The position numbers were made by a program, and so were the translations under genes. This document shows positions 1 to 6,683 of a stretch of 9,861 nt of DNA, piece after piece. The stretch spans positions 1-9,861 of the forward strand of contig DGTH01000126.1 in NCBI GenBank assembly GCA_002393705.1. Reading direction: 5' to 3'. Source of the DNA: Prevotella sp. UBA4341 (GTDB lineage: Bacteria; Bacteroidota; Bacteroidia; Bacteroidales; Bacteroidaceae). Below the pieces are notes generated by a model. It ran no database searches, was not told the origin of the DNA, and saw nothing but the letters and a program-made list of their open reading frames with translations. Numbering within the stretch: the first letter of the stretch is position 1; the number at the start of each line of letters is the position of its first letter.

Positions 1-467
1 CAGTGGGCTATCGCTACTATGAACCCCACTACATCGCCATTCCGCCACGGCTCATCATAGAGAAGTATCTTGCGCCCAATGCCGGAGAACATTCTCTCGT
101 CGACTATAAGTTCAACTGCTTCAACGGCCAGCCCACCTCGGTGTTCTTATGCTCGGACAGACATTTCTACGAACATGTCTGCTACTCCATATATGATCTC
201 GACTGGCATCTGTATCCTGAGAAGATGAAGCCCAAGTACAGGACTACAAAGATTTATAAGCGCCCGGTGTCTTTCAACAGGATGGTGGAATACAGCAAGG
301 AACTTTCCAAGGATATACCCTTCGTGAGGGTGGACTGGTATGAAATCAATGGAAAACCTATCTTCAGCGAAATGACTTTCACACCTGGCGGTGGATTCCA
401 GAATTTCTATACCAAGGACTTCAGATTAGAACTTGGACGGCAACTCGACCTGAGCCACCTCTCGTAA
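1..467 (+). CDS. TupA-like ATP-grasp protein, 3' part (start lies left of the window)
   Basis: This is the C-terminal half of a protein resembling the TupA-like ATP-grasp family, found in polysaccharide loci and thought to form amide or ester-type bonds using ATP. The visible 154 residues contain the family-like stretch YKFNCFNGQP (about residues 36-45 of the visible part) and the end of the ATP-grasp fold, VRVDWYEINGKPIFSEMTFTPGGGF, where the Asp of RVDWY and the Glu of FSEMT are the expected metal and ATP ligands. The reading frame is open to the left edge; the GTG at position 3 is probably internal, because family members are roughly twice this length and the N-terminal ATP-binding half is missing. 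The stop is TAA at 465-467, and the wzy-like gene begins 10 bp later, so both are probably co-transcribed. The family call rests on motif recognition; the substrate is unknown. Confidence 0.8.
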   Translation, partial: VGYRYYEPHYIAIPPRLIIEKYLAPNAGEHSLVDYKFNCFNGQPTSVFLCSDRHFYEHVCYSIYDLDWHLYPEKMKPKYRTTKIYKRPVSFNRMVEYSKELSKDIPFVRVDWYEINGKPIFSEMTFTPGGGFQNFYTKDFRLELGRQLDLSHLS

Positions 468-477
468 AAAAAGAAAT

Positions 478-1794
478 GTGACAAACAACATCCACATGCA
501 TAGAATCCACAAAGGAATATCACGCAACTATCTGCTCATCACGCTGCTCAGCATGCTCATACTCATCAGCGGTATGCCCAGCATGCAGGCCAGTACGCTG
601 TTGGTGCTGCTCTCGCTGCCCATGCTGAAACGGCCGGTGAGTCTCATTCCCATGCTGTTCGTCACCTCGTGGAACATGTCTTTCGGCATTTTCGGCATAG
701 GCGCCTATTTCTACTACTTCTCCCTGTTCTTTATTGCCATGTTTTTCAACCATAGGCAGTACGGCCGTTATGTAGGCCCCAACTTCACTACGCTGCTGTG
801 TCTGCTCTTTGGTGCATATATTGTTTTCAGTACCTTTTATTCCATTTCCCGGCAGATTGCGCCTTCCGTCAGGCAGATGTTCACCATCTTCTCTGTAGCC
901 TACGTCGGGCTGTACCAGTGTCGGGAGCGTAACTATGTATATAGCTGCCTCTTCTGGATTGCCGTAGCAGCCTCCTTCTACTTTGGCCTCCGCATGCTCA
1001 TGTCGCCTATAGCTTACGTCACCATAGATGCTGATACGGGGTTTACCAACACCTCGCCCCGACCGACCATCATGAGTGATGTCAACCCCAACACCGCAGC
1101 GCAGATTATCGCTGTACTGTCCATCATTCTCTTTATTGCCGTCATGCGGTTGAGGAAGTTCAAGGACGGGATTATACTGGCGCTATTGTTCAACCTGAAT
1201 ACGCTCATCCAACTTGGCAGTCGTACGTCGTTCTATGCACTTGCCATCTGCTTCGTCTTCTATCTCTTCTTTGCCACGCATATCAGCAAGGGGCGCAAAT
1301 TCTTCTTGATGCTGCTTACCGCTGTTGGCATGTATGTTCTGCTGCAGTTTATCGACATGATGGAGAACCGTCTCTTTTATACAACCATCTTAGAGGACGA
1401 AGGTAGTGGACGTTTCGTCAGCTGGACGCGACTATGGGAGGAGGTGGTGCCCAAATATTGGCTGCGGGGCTTCGGCTTTGGCAGAGAGAACTACAGCATC
1501 CTGGGCTACCACTTCGATGCCGACAACCTCTATTTAGACCTGCTCTGCCAGTTGGGCGTCATCGGCTCAACGATCTTCTACGTGCTGCATTTCCGGATGA
1601 TGCGCCGAGTGAGCGCAGCCAGAAAGCGCAGCGTGGGCATGGAGATGATGTTCTTCATACTGCTCAGCTACCTCATTTCCGGACTGGGAGAGTCGGTGTT
1701 TGACTTCCCACTTTACTGGGCCACGCTCATCCTGGCCGGCACGTTATACCCATCACCCAACACCCATCACCCATCACCCAACACCCGACTATGA
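478..1794 (+). CDS. O-antigen ligase/polymerase-like membrane protein (Wzy/WaaL type)
   Basis: This multi-pass inner-membrane protein of 438 residues has about ten or more hydrophobic segments and should polymerise or ligate lipid-linked repeat units on the periplasmic side. Family signatures are visible: VNPNTAAQI near residue 202, GSRTS at 247-251, and the large periplasmic loop GRFVSW (311-316), GFGFG (331-335) and DADNLYLDLLCQLGVIG (347-363), all typical of the Wzy_C domain. The chosen start is GTG at 478; an in-frame ATG at 496 (MHRIHKG) is a plausible alternative, and neither has a clear Shine-Dalgarno. The last 14 residues, PSPNTHHPSPNTRL, are encoded by a heptanucleotide tandem repeat and do not look like conserved protein. 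The stop overlaps the next gene's ATG (ATGA), which implies translational coupling. Polymerase versus ligase cannot be decided from sequence alone. Confidence 0.88.
   Translation: MTNNIHMHRIHKGISRNYLLITLLSMLILISGMPSMQASTLLVLLSLPMLKRPVSLIPMLFVTSWNMSFGIFGIGAYFYYFSLFFIAMFFNHRQYGRYVGPNFTTLLCLLFGAYIVFSTFYSISRQIAPSVRQMFTIFSVAYVGLYQCRERNYVYSCLFWIAVAASFYFGLRMLMSPIAYVTIDADTGFTNTSPRPTIMSDVNPNTAAQIIAVLSIILFIAVMRLRKFKDGIILALLFNLNTLIQLGSRTSFYALAICFVFYLFFATHISKGRKFFLMLLTAVGMYVLLQFIDMMENRLFYTTILEDEGSGRFVSWTRLWEEVVPKYWLRGFGFGRENYSILGYHFDADNLYLDLLCQLGVIGSTIFYVLHFRMMRRVSAARKRSVGMEMMFFILLSYLISGLGESVFDFPLYWATLILAGTLYPSPNTHHPSPNTRL
1749..1790 (+). repeat. Heptanucleotide tandem repeat (6 units, CCCATCA/CCCAACA)
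   Basis: Six consecutive 7-bp units occupy this stretch: CCCATCA, CCCAACA, CCCATCA, CCCATCA, CCCAACA and the degenerate CCCGACT. They encode the end of the wzy-like protein as a seven-residue tandem (PSPNTHH, PSPNTRL) and finish directly at the ATG of the next gene. Because 7 is not a multiple of 3, a change of one unit alters the reading frame. No stop codon occurs in any forward frame inside the array. The opposite strand carries six GGG tracts separated by exactly four bases. Confidence 0.93.
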
Positions 1795-2633
1795 CCAACT
1801 ACTCTGTCATCATACCCTATCGAGGCGATGCGGCACTACTGCACAAGGCCGTGAGCTCGGTGCCCGACCGCACCGACGTGCAGGTCGTCGTAGTCGATAA
1901 CAACCCCCAGACGCTACCCCCGGCTGACAGACCGGTACTCGGCCAAGCATCGCTGCTGTACCTTACCTCCAACCCGGCCTTGGGAGCCGGACATGCCCGC
2001 AATGTGGGACTGCGGCAGGCGAAAGGACGGTGGCTCCTCTTTCTCGATGCTGACGACTATTTCACCCCGCAAGCCTTTGAAGCCTTCGACCGCCACTTAG
2101 ACAGCGAGGCCGACATCATCTACTTCGATGCAGACAGCGTCAACCTGCGCGACGGCTCTCGCAGCAACCGCCACAGGCCGCTGCACAAGTTCCTCAACGC
2201 CTATCTCAAGACTGGCAACGAAGACAGCGTGCGCTATTTCTTTGTCAACCCCATCTGCAAGATGATGCGTTCCACACTCGTCATCGGTGGCGGCTTTCTG
2301 TTCGAGGAAATCAGGGTGTCCAACGACCAGATGTTCTCCATTCGCACTGGCCATGCTGCCGCCAAAGTGGAGGGAGACCCCGCCGTCGTCTATATGATTA
2401 CGACAGGAGAAAGCAACTCCTCGCTGACCCGCACGCGCACAGCCGAAAACCAGTTCATTCGCTACCAGACGGCCATTAGGCAGTACCACTTCATGGAGTC
2501 CATAGGTCGTCCTGACCTGCGGTTCCACCTCCTCTCGTTCGTGCTCCATGCCTTCAAGGACTTCGGGTTTAAAGAGGGCGTGAAATACCTCAAGACGGCT
2601 CGCCGGGAGCATGTCAACATTTTCTTAAGATAA
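1791..2633 (+). CDS. Family 2 glycosyltransferase
   Basis: This 280-residue cytoplasmic or membrane-associated GT-A enzyme should transfer a sugar from a nucleotide-sugar donor to the growing lipid-linked oligosaccharide. The N-terminal Rossmann-like nucleotide-binding strand SVIIPYRGD (5-13) and VVVVDNN (32-38) are typical. The block GAGHARNVGLRQAKGRWLLFLDADDYF (65-91) contains the metal-binding DxD motif at D86-A-D88. S177-N-D179-Q is a candidate for the catalytic base region that reads ED in many relatives. No transmembrane segment is evident. The start ATG at 1791 overlaps the preceding stop by four bases (ATGA), so translation is probably coupled to the wzy-like gene. The next gene follows 9 bp after the stop. 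Donor and acceptor cannot be predicted. Confidence 0.92.
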   Translation: MTNYSVIIPYRGDAALLHKAVSSVPDRTDVQVVVVDNNPQTLPPADRPVLGQASLLYLTSNPALGAGHARNVGLRQAKGRWLLFLDADDYFTPQAFEAFDRHLDSEADIIYFDADSVNLRDGSRSNRHRPLHKFLNAYLKTGNEDSVRYFFVNPICKMMRSTLVIGGGFLFEEIRVSNDQMFSIRTGHAAAKVEGDPAVVYMITTGESNSSLTRTRTAENQFIRYQTAIRQYHFMESIGRPDLRFHLLSFVLHAFKDFGFKEGVKYLKTARREHVNIFLR

Positions 2634-2642
2634 CATGGAAAT

Positions 2643-3797
2643 ATGAAGATTGTCCACATCACACACCACTATATCGACGGGCTGGGGTATCAAGACAACC
2701 TCCTGCCACTCTACCAGCATCTGCAGGGCGACGATGTTGTAGTCATTTCCGACAACGACCACCTGGGCTATATGCAGGACGACGGACTCGCCGCATCCAT
2801 CCGTGCCAAAGGCGACGACTATACCGTTCAAGGGGTGAGGATACGCAAGATAAGGTGCTACCTTAATACCTCTAATACCTCGTTGCTCTGTCGGGGACTC
2901 TATCGCCTGCTGCGGCAAGAACAGCCTGAGCTCATCCTCCACCACGGCGTGGACAACTCAACGATGGTGGTTGCCGCTTTCTACAAGAAGCGTCACCCCT
3001 CGGTCAAGCTCTACGTAGATAACCACGCCGATGCAGTCAACGAGTCGCACAACCGCCTTTGGAACTTCTGCTACAACCGCGTGTTGCTCCCCGCCACCGT
3101 CAGGCTGCTGGGCATTGCCGTCGATAAATATTTGGGGGTGACACCGCTGCGCTGCCACTATCTGCACCAAAAGTTCGGCATACCCTACGAGCGCATCGGC
3201 TTCCTGCCCATTGGCTGCGACACGCGCAGTGCCGAAAGCATCAGACCCGACTCTGCGGCATTGCGACGGCAATACCACATTCCGCGTGAAGCCTTTGTCA
3301 TTGCCAGTGGAGGCAAGATGGATGCCTCGAAGGGGACGCTTGACCTTATTCGTGCCGTCGAGGCCCTGCATGACGAAATGCCGCAACTGCACCTAATGCT
3401 TTTTGGTAAAGCCGACCGGCAGGTAGAACAGGCTGCTGACGGGAAGCCTTACGTCACCCGTCTGGGATGGTGCGACCGCGCCACCACGCTCTCGCTGCTG
3501 TCGCTGGCCGATGCAGGTTGTTGGCCACGGCTGCACACTACGCTCATCGAAGATACCGTGGCCTCGGGCAAACCGCTCATTGTCAAATCGTCAGGCAACG
3601 TGAGCCATCTTCAGGCAGATGCAGGTGGCATCTTTCTCCGTAAGGGCGACAGAACAGAACTGGAAGAGGCCATACGTACCATGCATGACCACTACTCGCT
3701 TTACAGCGTGGCAGCACAAAAGGTCCGCCGCAAGTATAGCTATGACACGATAGCCACATCACTAAAAGAAGGAACGTTCTATGGATTTGAAGAATAA
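2643..3797 (+). CDS. GT-B glycosyltransferase (family 4-like)
   Basis: This protein of 384 residues has the size and layout of a two-domain GT-B glycosyltransferase. The N-terminal acceptor domain starts [19 protein letters not shown], and the C-terminal donor domain has the classic motif [21 protein letters not shown] (222-242) followed by LMLFGKAD (251-258) and a [10 protein letters not shown] segment (309-318) that lines the nucleotide-sugar site in relatives. The Glu at 303 ([11 protein letters not shown]) matches the second Glu of the EX7E motif, but position 295 is Pro, so the first Glu is not conserved in the usual place. The ATG at 2643 has no Shine-Dalgarno; a three-codon ATG-GAA-ATA-TGA string just upstream is probably chance. 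A 9-bp direct duplication (2865-2882) encodes NTSNTS. The 3' end overlaps the acetyltransferase gene by 17 bp. The sugar specificity is unknown. Confidence 0.88.
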   Translation: MKIVHITHHYIDGLGYQDNLLPLYQHLQGDDVVVISDNDHLGYMQDDGLAASIRAKGDDYTVQGVRIRKIRCYLNTSNTSLLCRGLYRLLRQEQPELILHHGVDNSTMVVAAFYKKRHPSVKLYVDNHADAVNESHNRLWNFCYNRVLLPATVRLLGIAVDKYLGVTPLRCHYLHQKFGIPYERIGFLPIGCDTRSAESIRPDSAALRRQYHIPREAFVIASGGKMDASKGTLDLIRAVEALHDEMPQLHLMLFGKADRQVEQAADGKPYVTRLGWCDRATTLSLLSLADAGCWPRLHTTLIEDTVASGKPLIVKSSGNVSHLQADAGGIFLRKGDRTELEEAIRTMHDHYSLYSVAAQKVRRKYSYDTIATSLKEGTFYGFEE

Positions 3798-4359
3798 CAT
3801 CAGGCCGGGACAGAAAGAGTGGGTGACACTCATACGGCGTTTTGCCAATTTCTTGCGTACACTCTATATGCTCAAGTGGCGCTACCCCTATGTGAAAGCA
3901 CCGATTGGGCTGAACGACATTGTACGCATACCGTCAACGACTGACATTTGGTCGCCTCATAAGGACGTGTCTCTTGGAAGCCATGTGCAGTTCGGACCTC
4001 ATTGCGTCATACAGTGTGACATAGCGTTTGGCCACCATGTCCTCATGGCTTCTTCTGTGGCATTCGTGGGACGTGACGACCATGTTACCGACATACCGGG
4101 ACAGTACGTCTGGAACTCTGGCCGCAGCGACAAATACAAGACCCACGTTGGCAATGACGTATGGATAGGTCACGGAGCCGTTATCATCTCAGGGGTGACC
4201 ATCGGCGACGGAGCCATCGTCGCCGCTGGGGCCGTCGTCACCAAAGACGTACCGCCTTGCACCATCGTGGGCGGTAACCCTGCCAAAGTCATCAAAGACA
4301 GGTTTCCCACAGAACAAGAAAAAGAACTTCATCTACAAATAATACAACAGTCATGCTGA
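3781..4359 (+). CDS. Hexapeptide-repeat O-acetyltransferase (left-handed beta-helix)
   Basis: This 192-residue protein probably acetylates a sugar of the repeat unit using acetyl-CoA. It shows imperfect hexapeptide repeats from about residue 60 to 168 and the typical C-terminal block [37 protein letters not shown] followed by [13 protein letters not shown] (163-175), as in the CatB/WcaF/serine and maltose acetyltransferase group. H101 in [10 protein letters not shown] is the best candidate for the catalytic His, which in the family lies on a loop between coils. The start ATG at 3781 lies inside the end of the preceding gene (17 bp overlap) and has an AAGGAA-type ribosome binding site about 7 bases upstream, which supports this start. 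The stop overlaps the next ATG by 7 bp. The acceptor sugar is unknown; such genes are standard in capsule and exopolysaccharide loci. Confidence 0.92.
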   Translation: MDLKNNIRPGQKEWVTLIRRFANFLRTLYMLKWRYPYVKAPIGLNDIVRIPSTTDIWSPHKDVSLGSHVQFGPHCVIQCDIAFGHHVLMASSVAFVGRDDHVTDIPGQYVWNSGRSDKYKTHVGNDVWIGHGAVIISGVTIGDGAIVAAGAVVTKDVPPCTIVGGNPAKVIKDRFPTEQEKELHLQIIQQSC

Positions 4360-5075
4360 AACTAAAAGACATCACAGTCATAAAGTCCATGCAAGAGCTA
4401 ACCAACATTCCCGAAGGGAAGGTGCTCATCAACTGCATTAACTCCCACTCGTACAACGTGGCGCAGAAGGATAGCCTCTTTGCCGAGGCCCTCCTCAAGG
4501 GCGGCTACCTGATACCCGACGGGGCCTTCATCGTGATGGCCATGCGATGGCTGAAGGCTAAATCGCGGCCAAAAGAGCGCATATCTGGTGGAGACCTGTT
4601 CGCCTTCGAGATGGAAAAACTGAACAGGCGGGGCGGCAAGTGCTTCTTTATGGGCAGCAGCGAACAGGTGCTAAGTCTTATCAGGAAAAATGGAGCACGG
4701 CTATACCCCAACATACAGATAGAGACTTACTCTCCTCCCTATAAATCAGATTTCTCTGGCGAGGACAGTGAGGCCATGATCAGTGCTATCAATCAGGCTG
4801 ACCCCGACTTAATATGGATAGGTATGACGGCACCCAAGCAGGAAAAATGGATCTATAATAATTGGGGTAAACTCCATATTCATTGTCATGTAGGTACCAT
4901 AGGTGCCGTCTTCGAATTCTTTGCCGGCTCGGAGAGAAGGGCACCACTTTGGTTTCAAAAGCATTCGCTGGAATGGGTATTCAGGCTAATACAAAATCCT
5001 AAGAAAATGTGGAAGCGCTCTGTTATCGGTTTCCCGTTGTCTTTATGGTATATGCTGAAAGAAATGGTAAATTAG
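4353..5075 (+). CDS. WecG/TagA/CpsF family glycosyltransferase (GT26)
   Basis: This 240-residue enzyme belongs to the WecG/TagA family, which adds a second sugar (for example ManNAc, ManNAcA or glucose, depending on the member) to an undecaprenyl-diphosphate-linked sugar at the inner face of the membrane. Family hallmarks are IPDGAFIV (54-61, D56 matching the catalytic Asp of TagA), [10 protein letters not shown] (75-84, R76), MGSSEQVL (100-107), IETYSPPY (123-130), and [13 protein letters not shown] (154-166, Q163), followed by [20 protein letters not shown]. The C-terminal tail with [15 protein letters not shown] is basic and amphipathic and matches the membrane-association tail of the family. 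It is the last gene of the operon and overlaps the acetyltransferase gene by 7 bp. By hand count, GC falls from about 55% (4381-4680) to about 45% (4681-5040) within the gene, a hint of mosaic origin. Confidence 0.93.
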   Translation: MLKLKDITVIKSMQELTNIPEGKVLINCINSHSYNVAQKDSLFAEALLKGGYLIPDGAFIVMAMRWLKAKSRPKERISGGDLFAFEMEKLNRRGGKCFFMGSSEQVLSLIRKNGARLYPNIQIETYSPPYKSDFSGEDSEAMISAINQADPDLIWIGMTAPKQEKWIYNNWGKLHIHCHVGTIGAVFEFFAGSERRAPLWFQKHSLEWVFRLIQNPKKMWKRSVIGFPLSLWYMLKEMVN

Positions 5076-5080
5076 ATTTA

Positions 5081-5099
5081 GCCCATCATGGTATGGGGC
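5081..5099. other. Small stem-loop upstream of the main terminator
   Basis: GCCCAT (5081-5086) can pair with ATGGGGC (5093-5099) with one bulged G and a six-base loop. It lies 5 bases after the stop of the GT26 gene and has no T-run behind it on the + strand. It may be an accessory 3'-end structure that stabilises the transcript, or chance. Confidence 0.35.
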
Positions 5100-5109
5100 A
5101 TGTAAAAAG

Positions 5110-5151
5110 GAGAGAGGACGCCGCAGCTTTTTGACTGCTACGTCCTCTCTC
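5110..5151. terminator. Bidirectional intrinsic terminator between the convergent operons
   Basis: GAGAGAGGACG (5110-5120) pairs perfectly with CGTCCTCTCTC (5141-5151); inside it GCAG (5123-5126) pairs with CTGC (5135-5138) across a 2x2 internal loop (CC against TA), leaving an eight-base loop. On the - strand the stem is followed after one C (5109) and another C-rich step by TTTTT (complement of 5104-5108), a good U-tract for the TPR-gene transcript. On the + strand it is followed by a CT-rich run ending TCTCTTTGTCTT, a weaker tail. It lies 34 bp after the polysaccharide operon's last stop and 32 bp beyond the TPR gene's stop, so both operons probably end here. Confidence 0.8.
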
Positions 5152-5183
5152 TCTCTTTGTCTTATATATGAGAATTATCGTGT

Positions 5184-6608
5184 TTACTGCAGGAACTGGT
5201 CGGCCTCGGTGTTGGTGGGGTCGAGCTCCTTCACTTTACGCCAGTAGTTTTGGCACTGCTCCTTGTCGGCCTTTTCGTTGTAGTACCATCCCAGGTAGCG
5301 GTAGCACTCTACGAGGCGCGTGGTCTCGGCAGCCTCGCGGTTGGCTTTGGCCTCCAGCATGCTGGCAGCATTCTCGTAGTAGGGCTTTGCCAGACCACGG
5401 CTCATGTCGGCATCGATGGTGGCGTTGAGGCGGGCGCGCAGGATGTTCAGGTACTCAGCGTTGCCAGGGAACTTCTGGATGGCTTCGCCGTAGGTGGTGT
5501 CGGCCTTCATCTGCCACTGCTCACGCTCTGTTTCGGGCACTTCCTCGGCGTGCTTCAGGTACATACGTGCCAGCGAGTTGTAGTCGTTAGCGTTGGGGTT
5601 GCCCTTGGCGTTGAGGTACTCGTTGTAGTACTTGATGGCGTTATCAAAGTCGCCCTTGGCGGAGTAGGCGGAGTAGATGGTCTGGATGAGGCTCACCTTG
5701 TTGCTGGCGGGAACTTCCATGCCCAGTGAGGTCTGGAACGAGGCGATGGCTGCATCGTAGTCGTTCTTGGCGCTCTGCAGGCAGAGACCCTTATAGAAGT
5801 GGTCCATCCAAGAGGCCTTCAGACTGTCGGAAGCCGTGAACAGACGTTCGCTGAACTCGAGAGCCTTGTCGAAGTTGCCCAGCTCGTAGTTGAAGAACAT
5901 GCCCAGACGGTTGAAGGGTGCGTGGCGCGGGAAGCGCTTGATGCCTTCCTCGACGATGGGCAGACCCTCGGCGTGCTTGCCGGTGAAGTAGTGGGCAGTT
6001 GCGAAGTTGGTCAGGTCGCCGCGGTCGAGCTTCGACATGGGGTCGAGCTTATAGGTATCGATGGCCTTTTCGAACTCCTTGTCGTCGAACCAGAAGCGAG
6101 CCTTCATGGCGTTGACGGCAACGTCTGGACGCTGAACAGCCAGCTCGTCGAGCTTGGCAACGGCGAGCTTCGGGCTAACCTTACGATAAACGCTGGCATA
6201 CTTGAAGTAGCCGTCGGGGTTCTTCGGGTCGTCGTCGATGGCCGACTGGTACTGTATGGCAGCGTCGCCGGGCTTGTCGGCAATGGCCAGCAGGTCGCCC
6301 AGCAGCAGGTGTGCCGGTGCGTAGTGGTTCTTGGCTGCCTTCAGGGCCAGCTCGCCGTACTCGCGGGCTCTGGTCGTGTCGTTAGCCTCCTTGAAGGCCA
6401 CGCCGATAGCTGTGAGCACCTTGGCGTTCTTCTTGTTCTTCTTATAGACTTGCTTCACCTGGTCCTCAATAGCGTCGAAGCCGCTCTTGTTTTCCTTGAT
6501 AACCTTGGTGATAGCGTTGATGGTGGCCTGGTCCTCGTCCTGAGCCATAGCGGGAGCGCTGAATACTAACATCAGGGCTCCGATGAATAGATATTTAATT
6601 GCTTTCAT
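5184..6608 (-). CDS. Secreted tetratricopeptide-repeat (TPR) protein
   Basis: This 474-residue protein has a clear Sec signal peptide (basic MKAIK start, hydrophobic core, likely cleavage after AMA at residue 22) and no lipobox, so it should be periplasmic. The remainder is helical and TPR-like: recognisable units include AKVLTAIGVAFKEANDTTRAREYGELALKA, YAPAHLLLGDLLAIADKPGDAAIQYQSAI, NPDGYFKYASVYRKVSPKLAVAKLDEL, a later GDFDNAIKYYNEYL repeat and a C-terminal YLGWYYNEKADKEQCQNYWRKVKELDPTN. TPR arrays bind partner proteins; no catalytic motif is seen. It is the last gene of the TonB operon, 75 bp after the PstS-like gene, a larger gap than elsewhere in the operon, so it could also have its own promoter. 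The start ATG at 6608 is supported by the signal peptide. Many paired Lys/Asp codons use the GC-ending form, giving long open antisense frames that I consider shadows. Confidence 0.9.
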   Translation of the reverse strand: MKAIKYLFIGALMLVFSAPAMAQDEDQATINAITKVIKENKSGFDAIEDQVKQVYKKNKKNAKVLTAIGVAFKEANDTTRAREYGELALKAAKNHYAPAHLLLGDLLAIADKPGDAAIQYQSAIDDDPKNPDGYFKYASVYRKVSPKLAVAKLDELAVQRPDVAVNAMKARFWFDDKEFEKAIDTYKLDPMSKLDRGDLTNFATAHYFTGKHAEGLPIVEEGIKRFPRHAPFNRLGMFFNYELGNFDKALEFSERLFTASDSLKASWMDHFYKGLCLQSAKNDYDAAIASFQTSLGMEVPASNKVSLIQTIYSAYSAKGDFDNAIKYYNEYLNAKGNPNANDYNSLARMYLKHAEEVPETEREQWQMKADTTYGEAIQKFPGNAEYLNILRARLNATIDADMSRGLAKPYYENAASMLEAKANREAAETTRLVECYRYLGWYYNEKADKEQCQNYWRKVKELDPTNTEADQFLQ

Positions 6609-6670
6609 AATCTCGTTGTGTGAGTTTAAGTTATACTTTCTGTTGTCGTTAGTGTGACGTTTTATATCTG

Positions 6671-6678
6671 CAAAGGTT
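6671..6678 (-). promoter_or_regulatory. Possible Bacteroidetes -7 element before the TPR gene
   Basis: The - strand reads AACCTTTG, followed by CAGATATA, one mismatch from the Bacteroidetes -7 consensus TAnnTTTG. It lies 63 bases upstream of the TPR gene's ATG, inside the 75-bp gap after the PstS-like gene. No convincing -33 TTTG was found at the usual spacing, so this is weak evidence for an internal promoter. Confidence 0.3.
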
Positions 6679-6683
6679 TATCC

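Noticed and set aside
3..5. GTG as the true start of the first gene
   Set aside because: The frame is open to the edge and the encoded part is only the C-terminal half of an ATP-grasp protein.
2097..2612. Open frame antisense to the family 2 glycosyltransferase
   Set aside because: Opposite to a gene with a clear DxD motif; shadow of GC-ending codons.
2635..2646. Three-codon mini-ORF (ATG GAA ATA TGA) overlapping the GT-B start
   Set aside because: Too short to separate from chance in an A/T-rich leader; no sign of a regulatory peptide.
2865..2882. 9-bp tandem duplication AATACCTCT/AATACCTCG
   Set aside because: Two copies only, in frame (NTSNTS), no frame effect; probably ordinary drift.
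5250..5729. Hydrophobic open frame antisense to the TPR gene end
   Set aside because: Its hydrophobic look comes from reverse-complemented Lys/Asp/Tyr codons; no start context and no family resemblance.
5799..6569. Long open frame antisense to the TPR gene (256 codons)
   Set aside because: It is a codon-bias shadow: Val/Leu/Gly-rich, no recognisable domain, and fully inside a gene with a clear signal peptide and TPR pattern.
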